The translations under genes were made by a program, and so were the position numbers. Below, in pieces: positions 52,252 through 60,760 of a DNA stretch of 64,000 nucleotides. The notes beneath the pieces are model-generated. The model did not search any database, had not been told where the DNA came from, and saw only the letters and a program-made list of their open reading frames with translations. The stretch comes from an uncultured Sphingobium sp. (GTDB lineage Bacteria; Pseudomonadota; Alphaproteobacteria; Sphingomonadales; Sphingomonadaceae). Positions within the stretch are counted from its first letter, which is position 1. Each line of letters starts with the position of its first letter. The DNA lies in assembly GCA_946885845.1 (NCBI GenBank), contig CAMPHJ010000004.1, forward strand, positions 78,874-142,873, read 5' to 3'.

Positions 52252-52341
52252 CTAGTCATGTTCGGCTAAATGGCCTGTTTCCGGCCCGAGGCGCGCAGCT
52301 TTGCTATCCGCGCCGTCAGAAAAGACCATGTGCCCATTCAT
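52252..52341 (-). CDS. 29-codon ORF controlled by c-di-GMP riboswitch
   Basis: Begins 10 nt after the riboswitch P1 helix. CAGGGA, overlapping the 3' side of P1, is 8 nt before the ATG and is the only ribosome-site candidate. The 29-residue product (MNGHMVFSDG...HLAEHD) has no signal, membrane helix or recognisable family. It may be a real small protein, a leader peptide, or an accidental frame in a noncoding RNA. The assignment rests mainly on position. Confidence 0.3.
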   Translation of the reverse strand: MNGHMVFSDGADSKAARLGPETGHLAEHD

Positions 52342-52350
52342 CGCTAAAAT

Positions 52351-52437
52351 CCCTGTTTCGGTAGCCCCGCTATCTCAATCAGAGACCGGAGGTTTTGCGT
52401 CCTGCCGTCGCCGACAGTTTGCCTTTTTCGGTCAGGG
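52351..52437 (-). ncRNA. c-di-GMP-I riboswitch (GEMM-I)
   Basis: Read on the minus strand the conserved blocks occur in order: GGCAAAC (52423-52417), hairpin CTGTCG-GCGA-CGGCAG with a GNRA loop, GGACGCAAAACCTCCGG, short P2 TCTC/GAGA, then TAGCGGGGCTACCGA. P1 is closed by CCCTG (52437-52433) and CAGGG (52355-52351). This matches the class I c-di-GMP aptamer (Vc2-like) from memory, with a shortened P2. The 5' P1 strand can also pair with an upstream GTCAGGG (52469-52463), so two exclusive structures exist. It lies in the locus of Tad-type minor pilins. Confidence 0.88.
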
Positions 52438-52473
52438 CAGCTTGCAAAGGCGCACTGCTCTTCCCTGACGTCT

Positions 52474-52502
52474 TTTTTAGCGGAATTTGGCCCACAGGTC
52501 AA
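52474..52502 (-). promoter_or_regulatory. Sigma-70-type promoter of the riboswitch transcript
   Basis: TTGACC (52502-52497) and TAAAAA (52479-52474) with 17-bp spacing, ending a few bases before the riboswitch leader. It makes the riboswitch an independent transcription unit, separate from the TadE gene that ends at 52547. Confidence 0.65.
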
Positions 52503-52546
52503 ATGGTTGGGCATGGACGGTCGCCAACCCAGCTGAAAATCGGAGC

Positions 52547-52927
52547 CTAATAGGCTCTTTTTGTATAGCTGATCGTCAGGGGGCGCGTTTCGAAAAGGAT
52601 GAAGTCCAGCGGTCGCGAATAGCTCATGCTGATTTCGGTGTAGGGAACGGAATGCTGAGTGCCCTGGACGATGGTGGGCTGCTGCATATAAGCGGGATCA
52701 AGCCCAAATTCCCTGGATGTGACCCGCGCGATGATTTGCGCATCGGAAGGGCGGGGATATATGGAGGCGAAACGCGCTCCTTCATCCACCGCATGTTGCA
52801 GCCCCGTGCGAGCGCTGGCGATGACGCCCAGCTGAATGGCGCCCATCACAAGAACCAGAAAAGGAGGGAGCGCCAGCGCGAATTCGATCGCCGACACGCC
52901 ACGCTGGTTTTTGAACAAGCGCATCAT
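52547..52927 (-). CDS. TadE-like minor pilin, copy 2
   Basis: 126 residues. Short basic N-terminus then the pilin-like helix RGVSAIEFALALPPFLVLVMGAIQLGV, with Glu at position 5 of the mature form (SAIEFALALP), as in TadE (PF07811). Start overlaps the stop of the upstream TadE gene (ATGA). Role: minor pseudopilin of a type IVc (Flp/Tad) pilus, or a secreted-fibre component, in the inner membrane. It is the third and last gene of the operon. Confidence 0.83.
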   Translation of the reverse strand: MMRLFKNQRGVSAIEFALALPPFLVLVMGAIQLGVIASARTGLQHAVDEGARFASIYPRPSDAQIIARVTSREFGLDPAYMQQPTIVQGTQHSVPYTEISMSYSRPLDFILFETRPLTISYTKRAY

Positions 52928-53394
52928 TGCAGGCGCACCGAAGCCGAACCGGTGAGCGCTACACCCTGGTCCGACGCCCAGTCGCCATGAGGCAGGAACG
53001 CGCCGAACATCGGCTGATATGTGTCGGAAATGGTGATCGCCACATAGCGTTTGAGCTGCTGGCCCGCAGGACAGATGTCATCCGCCGTCTCCTGCTGCGT
53101 GCTGTTGCAGAACAGGGACCCGGTGACGTTGACCGCGTTGGTTGGAACATTGGCCGCGCTGGCCGCGTCCGTCACCAGATTTTGATAGGCAACACTGTTG
53201 TAACCGCCCTTGGTCGCCATTTGCGCGGTGCGCTCCGCAGCGGTTTGCAGGCCGATTTTCATTTTGAACGCCATCGCCAGGTCCGCCGCGACCAAGGTCA
53301 ACAGCGCCAGGACAGGCACGATGATCGCCAATTCGATCGTGCTTGTCCCGTTACAATCCGAACCGAGCGCGCGAAGGGGCGGCTTTACCATCAT
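52924..53394 (-). CDS. TadE-like minor pilin, copy 1
   Basis: 156 residues, start at ATG 53394, two nt after the TadG stop. The TadE pattern is NGTSTIELAIIVPVLALLTLVAADLAMAFKMK, with Glu in ELAIIVP; the periplasmic part has two Cys (LFCNSTQQ, DDICPAG). It is likely coexpressed with the TadG and second TadE genes. No Flp pilin, TadA ATPase, prepilin peptidase or secretin gene is seen nearby, so the assembly genes must be elsewhere. Confidence 0.83.
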   Translation of the reverse strand: MMVKPPLRALGSDCNGTSTIELAIIVPVLALLTLVAADLAMAFKMKIGLQTAAERTAQMATKGGYNSVAYQNLVTDAASAANVPTNAVNVTGSLFCNSTQQETADDICPAGQQLKRYVAITISDTYQPMFGAFLPHGDWASDQGVALTGSASVRLQ

Positions 53395-53396
53395 CG

Positions 53397-54641
53397 TCAG
53401 CCTACCAGCCTTACGATCGTGGCGGGGATATCCTTCGCACCCGCATAGCTGTCGCATTCATTCTGGATCGTGCTGTTGCCGATGAAGGTGACGCGCCTGC
53501 TGACCATCTTCACGCATTTCGTCGACATGCCGGACGTGCCGCTGAAATCCAGCGCCTGGGACGGGAAGTAAAAGGCGCCCTGAAAGGAAGAGCTGGCGTT
53601 GCCGTTGATCTTGTTCGTGCCTGAATCCAGCGCTCGCCGATCCTGGTAGAACAGGATGCCGGAATAGGTGTCGCTTTGCGAAGAGGTCAGATTGATGGTC
53701 GCACCGCCGTTGATGTCCAGCGTCGCGATCTGGTTCGGGTTGGTCGACGCGCTGCTGCTGGTCAGGATGATGGTGACGCCGGCGCCGCTGACCAAAGCCT
53801 GCGACCCAACGCTGAAGCTGCTGCCGTCGACATAATAGACGCCCGGCGCCATGTTCAATGTACCCTTTACATCGAACCCCTTGAAGCAGCCGGGGCTGAC
53901 AGACTTCGTCCCGTTCGGATTGACGCTGACCTTGCCCGCGCAGCCCGATGGGCTGGGTGTAGGCAGGCTGGCATAGGGATCGGGTTCTGGAACGCTGTAG
54001 GGCAGCAGCGTGGTGGAAACATCATAGTTGGAACTAGTCTGCAACCCGCCGACCGCTGCCACGGGACTGGCCTTTACAGTGCTGCTGCCGCCAGCAGTGA
54101 CCGCATTGGCCGCCCGCGAATTGGTCATGATGCCGCAACCCAGATCGACGGTGGCGTTCCCCTGAAGGGTTATGCCCACGGTTGCGGTCTGCTCCAGTGA
54201 AACGACGCAATATTCGCCCTGGCTGACGACAGCCGCGGTGGCTTCCCCCGTTATGACCGGCGCGGTGATACCCAGTATCTTCGAAAAAGGGAGTTCCTGC
54301 GACGTTTGCAGAATGACGCGCACGGCCTTGCCATTTCCCGCATAGTCACCGGCTGTTGGGGCATTTTCGATGATCGGCGTCTGCGACAGTGCGATAAGGG
54401 ACATCTGATTGATGTCGGAGGTGGCGCTCGCCGACGCGTTGAAACCCTGGGCCACGGCATAGGCCCCGGCCAGCGCAGCGGAGTCGGCCTGCCGCTGAAT
54501 CTGGCGCTTCCACAAGGTCCATTGCACGGTGTCCGTGGCAAGCCCGGCTGCGGCGATGAATAACGGCATCGCGGCAGCCGCCATCATCAAAACGCTGCCT
54601 GTCCTATCCTGCATCAATCGATGCGGCGACCTTCGCATCAT
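53397..54641 (-). CDS. TadG-like pilus-assembly protein
   Basis: 414 residues. The N-terminal Tad domain includes RTGSVLMMAAAAMPLFIAAAGLATDTVQWTLWKRQIQRQADSAALAGA (hydrophobic helix then the typical RQADSAALAGA). The long periplasmic part is Ser/Thr/Gly-rich with repeats (GAGVTIILTSSSAS, GGATINLTSSQSDT, STIQNECDS), resembling an exported beta-solenoid. It probably anchors or caps the Flp fibre. The AT-rich leader with a strong-looking promoter lies upstream (54753-54781). Confidence 0.83.
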   Translation of the reverse strand: MMRRSPHRLMQDRTGSVLMMAAAAMPLFIAAAGLATDTVQWTLWKRQIQRQADSAALAGAYAVAQGFNASASATSDINQMSLIALSQTPIIENAPTAGDYAGNGKAVRVILQTSQELPFSKILGITAPVITGEATAAVVSQGEYCVVSLEQTATVGITLQGNATVDLGCGIMTNSRAANAVTAGGSSTVKASPVAAVGGLQTSSNYDVSTTLLPYSVPEPDPYASLPTPSPSGCAGKVSVNPNGTKSVSPGCFKGFDVKGTLNMAPGVYYVDGSSFSVGSQALVSGAGVTIILTSSSASTNPNQIATLDINGGATINLTSSQSDTYSGILFYQDRRALDSGTNKINGNASSSFQGAFYFPSQALDFSGTSGMSTKCVKMVSRRVTFIGNSTIQNECDSYAGAKDIPATIVRLVG

Positions 54642-54993
54642 CCGGGTTCCCCGTGTTGTGATGCGAAAATTCTAAAAAATAAAGGTGACCGAACCGTGAA
54701 TTTTCCTGGTTAACTTAACCCATATCATAAATAACCAGGCTATATCTTTCGATATATATAATGTGTTTTACACCTGTACAATTATTATTCAGAGAATTAT
54801 CTCCCATTATATCATATGCGTTCATGTATGAATTTGAGGATGTTCTTTGTTTTTATTATCTTAAAATCATGCATTTTTATAAGTAATTATAGAGGATGTA
54901 CTTATTTAAACAAATATGGATATCATTATCCAAGTATTTTCCCTTCTGCACCAGACAAGATTCCGGGCATACTGGGGCGTCAGCCAGCAGGAT
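54642..54993. other. AT-rich intergenic region, tad leader
   Basis: Strongly AT-rich by eye against the high-GC surroundings. It contains inverted arms CCTGGTTA (54705-54712) and TAACCAGG (54732-54739), and GGTTAA-C-TTAACC (54708-54720). The TTAACC element resembles a CtrA half-site, but this is weak. Open frames here are not convincing genes. Confidence 0.55.
54753..54781 (-). promoter_or_regulatory. Promoter of TadG operon with internal palindrome
   Basis: TTGTAC (54781-54776) and TATATA (54758-54753) with 17-bp spacing. GTGT-TTT-ACAC (54763-54773) lies in the spacer, so a bound regulator could block RNA polymerase. Confidence 0.55.
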
Positions 54994-57900
54994 TCAGGTA
55001 ATTACCGGGTCCTCATCGCCCGGCTGGCGAGGCGTGACCAGCCGTGCGGCCTTGGGAGCGAGCCAGCGTTCGAACCCGTCCACGATTTCGTAGATGACAG
55101 GCACGAAGATCAGCGACAGCGCGGTCGAGCTGATGAGGCCGCCGATCACCGCCAGCGCCATGGGCTGACGAAACTCTGCGCCTTCGCCCAGTCCCAGCGC
55201 CGTCGGCAACATGCCCGCAGCCATCGCGACGGTGGTCATCACAATCGGGCGCGCACGCTCACGGCAACTATTGCGCAGCGCTTCACCCATGGGCACGCCG
55301 CGACGTTCATCCTCGATCGCGAATTCGACCAGCAGGATCGAGTTTTTGGCGCACAGGCCAAGCAGCATGAGCAGCCCGATCATTGCTGGAAGGTCCAGCG
55401 TCTTGCCAAAGATCAGCAGCGTCGCGAACGCCCCCAGCAGCGACAGGGGCAGCGCCGCCAGAATGACGACCGGTTTGAAATAGCCCTTGAACAACAGCAC
55501 CAGCACCGAGAAGGTGAGGCCGATGCCCGCCGCAATGGCGATCATGAAGCCGCCGAACAATTCCTGAATCGCTTCGGAATCGCCTTCGCGGGCTTGCTTC
55601 ACGCCTTTGGGCAGGTCCTTCATCACGGGTAGCGCGGCGATTTCTTCCAGCGCCTGGCCCAGCGTGCGACCGGATACCAGGTCCGCTTCCACCGACACGC
55701 GCCGTTCGCGGTCATAGCGGATGATCTTGCCCGGCCCCGCGCGGAACGTGATGTCCGCAACGGCGGACAGCGGTGTGGTGCTGCCATCGATTGTCGGCAC
55801 GCGCAGCCCGGAGATAACGGACAGGTCCTGCCGCGATCCTTCAGGCAGGCGCACCCGGATCGGCACGCGTTCGTCACCATCGGACAGCTTTGCCACATTG
55901 GCGTCGATGTCGCCGATGGTGGCGACGCGCAGAACCTGCGCCAGCGTGCGGCTGTCGACATTCAGGCGCGCCGCTTCGGCCGGGCGCGGCGTCACGATGA
56001 GTTCGGGCCCGGCGGGGGGCGGCGAGGGACGCGGGTCGGAAATGGATTTCACGCCGCGCATCTGGCGCAGCAACGCGGTCTGGGTCCGCTCCAGCGCCTG
56101 GCCATCTTCGCCCGACAGGACGATGTTCACCCCCGCGCTGCCAAATGCGCCCTGATTGGACAGGCGCACATCAGGCACGGCGCGAAGCGCGGGGCCGATG
56201 ATCTGACGGAAGTCATCGGTCGATATTTCGCGGTCTTCCTTCAGGAGGACCGTGATCGTGCCGGTGCCCATGTCGCCTGAACTGCCGACCTGCGCGAACA
56301 CGGTTTCGACGGCGGGTTCCTTCAGCAGCAGCCGGGTTGCCTGCCCGACCGACTGTTCCATGTCGGCGCGCGTGGCACCTGGCGCGCCCTGCACCGCGAT
56401 GTAAAGATAACCGGGATTGCCCACCGGCTGGAACCCGACGGGGGTGGACAAGGCCATGAGGGCCGATACGACCAGAATGCCCGCGCCGATCGCCATGGCG
56501 GTCCAGCGATGGGCAAGCATCCAGTCCAATATGCGGGTGTAGTGGACATAGAGGGCGCTATGTTCCTTGTCCGGGACATGTTTGCGGTCATGAAGCGGGG
56601 TCAGGAAATAGGCGGCCATCAGCGGCGTGAGCAGACGCGCGACCACCAGTGAAAAGAGCACGGCGGCAGCGACGGTCAGACCGAATTCGCGGAAGAACTG
56701 GCCCGCCTGTCCAGGGATGAGCGACACCGGTGCGAACACGGCGACGATGGTGAAGGTGGTCGCGATCACCGCCAGCCCGATCGCATCCGCCCCGATCAAA
56801 GCGGCGCGATAGGGGGATTCCCCCGCCTCTATCCGCTTTTCGATATTTTCCACCTCCACGATGGCGTCATCGACCAGGATGCCGATGACCAGCGTGAGGG
56901 CGAGCAGCGTGATGCTGTTCAGGCTGAACCCCATGGCCGCCATGAACACGAATGTCGGGATCAGCGACAATGGCATGGCGACGGCGGCGATGATGGTTGC
57001 GCGCCAGTTGCGCAGAAACAGGTAGACGATCAGCACCGCCAGGAAGATGCCTTCCACCAGCACATGCTGAGTCGATGAAAAGGTCCGGCGGGTGGAATCG
57101 ACGGTGGACACCAGCCGGGTGAAGTCGACGCCGGGATGCTCCGCCTCCAGCCGTTCGACGGTGGCGATCACCTTGTCCTCGACACTGATGTCGCTGACGT
57201 CGCTGGTCTTGCTGATCTGCAATGCAGTGACGGGACGGCCGTCGAGCCGGGCGAAGCTGCGCTGCTCGCTCTCTCCATCGCCGATTTCGGCTATGTCGGA
57301 CAGGCGCACATAGCGACCGGCGACCGGGATGGTGACGTTGCGCAGGCGATCCACGTCATTGGTCGCGCCCAGCACGCGAATGGTCTGTTCAACCTGTCCG
57401 ATATCCGCACGTCCGCCCGCTTCGTCCGTGTTGAAAGCGAACAGCGCGTTGTTGATCTGCGGCGGGGTCACGCCCAGCGCCGCCATCCGTTCCGGGTCGA
57501 GGATGACGTTGATTTCACGCGTCACGCCGCCGATGCGGTTCACTTGCGCAACGCCGTCCTGCGCCTGGAACGCGCGCGCCGCGACATTGTCGACGAAGCG
57601 GGACAGGTCCGCCCCGCTCATCCCCCTGGCGCTGACCGCATAGGTCAGGATGGGCGCGTTATCGATGTCCAGCCGTTGCACCAGCGGCGGGTCGATGCCG
57701 GGGGGCAGCTGGACCCGCGTCCGCTCGACGGCGGTGCGCACGTCATCGGTCGCCTTCTGCATGTCATTGTGCAGTTCGAACTCCACGTTGGTGATGGACG
57801 ATCCCAGCACCACGGTCGAACTGATATGCTTGACCCCCGACACGGTGCTGAGCGCATTTTCGATGGGCCGGGTGATCTGGTTTTCCATCTCACTGGGCGC

Positions 57901-58068
57901 AGCGCCGCTCTGCGTCACGGTTACCTGCACGACAGGCACGTTCACATTGGGGAATTGCTTGATGGGCAGGCCGACATAGGCGACGATGCCCGCAATCGTC
58001 AGCAGGATGAAAAGCGAGACGACCGGAATAGGGTTACGGATCGACCAGGCGGATATCTGAAAGCTCAT
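54994..58068 (-). CDS. RND-family efflux permease (AcrB/MexF-like)
   Basis: 1024 residues, twelve predicted helices. RND hallmarks: N-terminal SIRNPIPVVSLFILL, the NEMENQITRPIENAL-like GAAPSEMENQITRPIE block, GILVDDAIVEVENIEKRI with the conserved Asp pair of TM4, and AEFRQPMALAVIGGLISSTALS in the second half. It exports hydrophobic compounds with proton antiport. It is the third gene of the OMF-MFP-RND operon; starts and stops overlap by 4 nt (ATGA). Control is probably by the divergent TetR. Confidence 0.92.
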   Translation of the reverse strand: MSFQISAWSIRNPIPVVSLFILLTIAGIVAYVGLPIKQFPNVNVPVVQVTVTQSGAAPSEMENQITRPIENALSTVSGVKHISSTVVLGSSITNVEFELHNDMQKATDDVRTAVERTRVQLPPGIDPPLVQRLDIDNAPILTYAVSARGMSGADLSRFVDNVAARAFQAQDGVAQVNRIGGVTREINVILDPERMAALGVTPPQINNALFAFNTDEAGGRADIGQVEQTIRVLGATNDVDRLRNVTIPVAGRYVRLSDIAEIGDGESEQRSFARLDGRPVTALQISKTSDVSDISVEDKVIATVERLEAEHPGVDFTRLVSTVDSTRRTFSSTQHVLVEGIFLAVLIVYLFLRNWRATIIAAVAMPLSLIPTFVFMAAMGFSLNSITLLALTLVIGILVDDAIVEVENIEKRIEAGESPYRAALIGADAIGLAVIATTFTIVAVFAPVSLIPGQAGQFFREFGLTVAAAVLFSLVVARLLTPLMAAYFLTPLHDRKHVPDKEHSALYVHYTRILDWMLAHRWTAMAIGAGILVVSALMALSTPVGFQPVGNPGYLYIAVQGAPGATRADMEQSVGQATRLLLKEPAVETVFAQVGSSGDMGTGTITVLLKEDREISTDDFRQIIGPALRAVPDVRLSNQGAFGSAGVNIVLSGEDGQALERTQTALLRQMRGVKSISDPRPSPPPAGPELIVTPRPAEAARLNVDSRTLAQVLRVATIGDIDANVAKLSDGDERVPIRVRLPEGSRQDLSVISGLRVPTIDGSTTPLSAVADITFRAGPGKIIRYDRERRVSVEADLVSGRTLGQALEEIAALPVMKDLPKGVKQAREGDSEAIQELFGGFMIAIAAGIGLTFSVLVLLFKGYFKPVVILAALPLSLLGAFATLLIFGKTLDLPAMIGLLMLLGLCAKNSILLVEFAIEDERRGVPMGEALRNSCRERARPIVMTTVAMAAGMLPTALGLGEGAEFRQPMALAVIGGLISSTALSLIFVPVIYEIVDGFERWLAPKAARLVTPRQPGDEDPVIT

Positions 58069-59177
58069 CGGACGGCCGCCTTGCCCTTTGCAACGCGGAC
58101 CTTGTCACCTTCCAGCACAAATGCCCCGCCGCTCAACACAGCCCGCGCGCCCGGCTTTGCGCCGGCCAATATCTCGACAAAGCCGCCTGCCCGACGACCG
58201 GTGCGAACGTTGACGCGATGCACCCGGTCATCCTTGTCCAGCAGCAGCATGTAGGCGCCATCTGCGTCATAATGAACGGCGGCTTCGGGCACGGCCGTTA
58301 CCGGAGCGCTCACCTTGACGAAGCTGGCCTGGGCGAAACCACCAGCGCGCAGGTCATCCCGCACTGGCAGAGCGATGCGCGCGCGCGACAGGCCGGTCTG
58401 ATTGTCCACACGTGCGCCCAGCAGCCGGATCCGGCCATTCAGCTTTGTGCCGTCCGCCAGCGTCACCGCCACCGGATCGTTGATCGACAGCGTGCCCATC
58501 GCCGCTTCGGGCACTTCGGCATCCAGTTCGATCAGATTGTCGCGCGCGATGGTGAACATCACCTGCCCGGTGGAAGATGCGTCGCCTGGCCGGGCGGAAC
58601 GTTGCAGCACGCGGCCAGCAACGGGCGTGCGAACCGCCATGCGTTTTTGCCGGGCGAGCAGGTCGTTGAGCTGAGCGCGGGCGACTTCCACGCCAGCCGA
58701 CGCGGTCCGGTCGGCATTGCGGCGTTGCTCGATCGCTTCCTGCGACAGCACGCCGCTATTATCCAGCCCGACGACGCGTCGCGCCTCCGCCCTCGCCTGG
58801 TCCGCCTGCGCCTGCTGTTGCGCAAGGGTGGCGCGCGCCTGTGCGACCTGGGATTCCAGCAGCGCGTCGTCCAGCACGGCCAGCACCTGCCCTGCGCGAA
58901 CGTCGGCGTCTTCCTCCACCAGCACGCGGGCGATGCGGAAGCCCGACAGTTCCGGCGCGATCGCGACTTCTTCCCGCGGGATCAGGCGACCGGAGGCGGT
59001 GAAGCCGCCGTCGAGCGACTTTTCCTGCACCTGCGCCACGGTCACCGTGGGCGGCGGCGGCGCGACCTTCTTTTCCGCGTCTCCGCAGGCGGAAAGCATC
59101 TGCAATGCTGCCAGCGCGGCTACGGTAAAGGCAAGAAGCGGCTTGTGCGTCACGGGCTTTCCCTGGGCGAAGTTCAT
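58065..59177 (-). CDS. RND efflux membrane-fusion protein
   Basis: 370 residues. A lipobox-like QMLSACGD ends the signal; the MFP order is intact: first beta strand with ASGRLIPREEVAIAPEL, a coiled-coil hairpin (residues ~95-170, ARATLAQQQAQADQARAEARR), lipoyl half RTPVAGRVLQRSARPGD, then the beta-barrel. It links the RND permease to the outer-membrane factor. Four-nt overlaps with both neighbours show translational coupling. Confidence 0.9.
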   Translation of the reverse strand: MNFAQGKPVTHKPLLAFTVAALAALQMLSACGDAEKKVAPPPPTVTVAQVQEKSLDGGFTASGRLIPREEVAIAPELSGFRIARVLVEEDADVRAGQVLAVLDDALLESQVAQARATLAQQQAQADQARAEARRVVGLDNSGVLSQEAIEQRRNADRTASAGVEVARAQLNDLLARQKRMAVRTPVAGRVLQRSARPGDASSTGQVMFTIARDNLIELDAEVPEAAMGTLSINDPVAVTLADGTKLNGRIRLLGARVDNQTGLSRARIALPVRDDLRAGGFAQASFVKVSAPVTAVPEAAVHYDADGAYMLLLDKDDRVHRVNVRTGRRAGGFVEILAGAKPGARAVLSGGAFVLEGDKVRVAKGKAAVR

Positions 59178-60649
59178 GAAATGGGGCGTGTCGGCTGATC
59201 AGCCGCGATCGGCAGAGGCACGGGCGGGTGGCCCGGCGCGGTGGCGGGCGCGGCAGGGTCCCATCCCCCGCCCAGCGCCCGAAACGCGGTCACCACATTG
59301 GTCAGCGCCTGCGCCCGCGCGACGGTCAGCGCAGTGCGCGCGGCGCGCCAGGTGCGTTCCGACTGCAACAGGGTGGTAAGGTCGGTCAGCCCGATGCCAT
59401 AGCCGCGCCGCGCCGCGTCGAAGGCGAAACGGCTGCGTTCTTCCGCACGGGTCAATTCGGACAGGCGGGGGCGATCAGTTGTCACGGTGAACAAGGCGAT
59501 GTCGGCGTCGCGGAAGGCCGCCTGCACCGCCGCTTCATAGGCGACGACGGCCTGCTGCCCCTGCGCCTCTGTCGCGCGCAGGCGGGCCATCAGGCGGGGG
59601 CGGTCCAGAATCGGCAGCGCGAGACCGCTCGCCAGCGACCAAAGGCCATTCGTTCCGGGCAGCGGGCCTTCCGTCCGCGTGATGCTGCCACTGCCCTGCA
59701 GGGTCAGTTGCGGGAACAGCGCCAGCCTGTCGACCTTTACCTGTGCCGTGGCGGCAGCGACCCGCGCCTCCGCCGACAGGACATCGGGACGACGGGTCAG
59801 CAACATGGCGGGCAAGGTCGAAGGGACGGCAGGCGGAACGTCCAGCCGCGCTTCGATCGGCAGGCTGTCGGTGGGGGCGTCCGCCCTGCCCGTCAGAACC
59901 AGCAGCGACCTTTTGGCATTATGCAGCGCCGTGTCGAGCCTCACCACTTCTGCCCGCGCGGTCGCGACGTCGCTCTCCAGCCGGGCGGTGTCAGCGCCGG
60001 ATACCAGGCCCCGCGCCAGCCCCAGTCGCGACGCGGCCGCGAGTTCTTCTGATATGCGAAGGGTTTCCGCCGCATCATTGCGCTGCACCAGCAGCCCGCG
60101 CGCGTCGAACAGCGCGCTGGCCACATCGGCAGCCAGGCTGATCCGCGCGGCGTGATAATCATAGGCCGCGACCACATAATTGGCCCGCGCGCCCCGTCCG
60201 ATTGCCGCCAGGCGACCGAACAGGTCGATTTCCCACGACGGCGAAAAGGCGGCGGAATAGGTCTTGCTGGTGACCGTCGTGCCCATCAGGTCCGGGCCAC
60301 TAAACTGTTCCCCACCCTGTATCCGCGCCGATCCGCTCAAATTACCGGTCGGCAGACGCTGGGACAGGGATTGGTCGCGGATCGCCCGCGCCTCCCTCAA
60401 CCGGAAATAAGCGGTTCGGGCGTCGGTGCTGTCGGCCAGGGCGCGATCCACCAGTTCGACCAGCTGCGCATCGCCGAACCTTTCCCACCAGCGATCGAGC
60501 GCCACCTGATCAGCCTGCGTCCCCGGCGATGCTTCATAAGCCGTCGGCAGCGCGATCTGTGGCCGGTCGAGTTTGATGCCCGGAGCGCAGCCACCCACGG
60601 CCATCGCGGCGGCGGCAACCAGGCAGAGAGGAAGACGGGCAATCGGCAA
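59174..60649 (-). CDS. TolC/NodT-family outer-membrane efflux lipoprotein
   Basis: 491 residues if it starts at TTG 60649, where a lipoprotein signal (LPIARLPLCLVAAAAMAVGGC) begins promptly and GGAG lies 9 nt upstream; TTG 60673 is an alternative and the frame is open further. Two OEP repeats with ADVASALFDARGLLVQRND and ALTNVVTAFRALGG ends. It forms the outer-membrane duct of the RND pump. The palindrome at 60714-60729 precedes the gene and separates it from the divergent tetR. Confidence 0.85.
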   Translation of the reverse strand: MPIARLPLCLVAAAAMAVGGCAPGIKLDRPQIALPTAYEASPGTQADQVALDRWWERFGDAQLVELVDRALADSTDARTAYFRLREARAIRDQSLSQRLPTGNLSGSARIQGGEQFSGPDLMGTTVTSKTYSAAFSPSWEIDLFGRLAAIGRGARANYVVAAYDYHAARISLAADVASALFDARGLLVQRNDAAETLRISEELAAASRLGLARGLVSGADTARLESDVATARAEVVRLDTALHNAKRSLLVLTGRADAPTDSLPIEARLDVPPAVPSTLPAMLLTRRPDVLSAEARVAAATAQVKVDRLALFPQLTLQGSGSITRTEGPLPGTNGLWSLASGLALPILDRPRLMARLRATEAQGQQAVVAYEAAVQAAFRDADIALFTVTTDRPRLSELTRAEERSRFAFDAARRGYGIGLTDLTTLLQSERTWRAARTALTVARAQALTNVVTAFRALGGGWDPAAPATAPGHPPVPLPIAADQPTRPIS

Positions 60650-60713
60650 GGCAGGCAGCTCCGCAGTGCGCAAACGCGCTGATTTGATCCCGGAATAGGC
60701 GCGCCGAAAAAAG

Positions 60714-60729
60714 GAAACAAGACTGTTTC
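60714..60729. promoter_or_regulatory. Candidate TetR operator of the RND operon
   Basis: GAAACA-AGAC-TGTTTC, a perfect 16-bp palindrome between the divergent tetR (start 60761) and efflux genes. Typical place and size for AcrR-like autoregulation. Confidence 0.6.
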
Positions 60730-60760
60730 TTTTACTGATGGAATTTTCTACATATGGGGC

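Noticed and set aside
52431..52478. Plus-strand rho-independent terminator (GTCAGGG/CCCTGAC then six Ts)
   Set aside because: The T-run is the complement of the -10 element of the minus-strand promoter, and the stem is part of the riboswitch leader; no plus-strand gene ends there.
52543..52562. GAGCC/GGCTC hairpin followed by five Ts on the plus strand
   Set aside because: Could be a real plus-strand terminator, but no plus-strand gene precedes it; on the minus strand it covers the last codons of the TadE gene. Not enough to call.
54816..55001. 61-codon frame in the AT-rich leader
   Set aside because: AT-rich low-complexity translation without a ribosome site.
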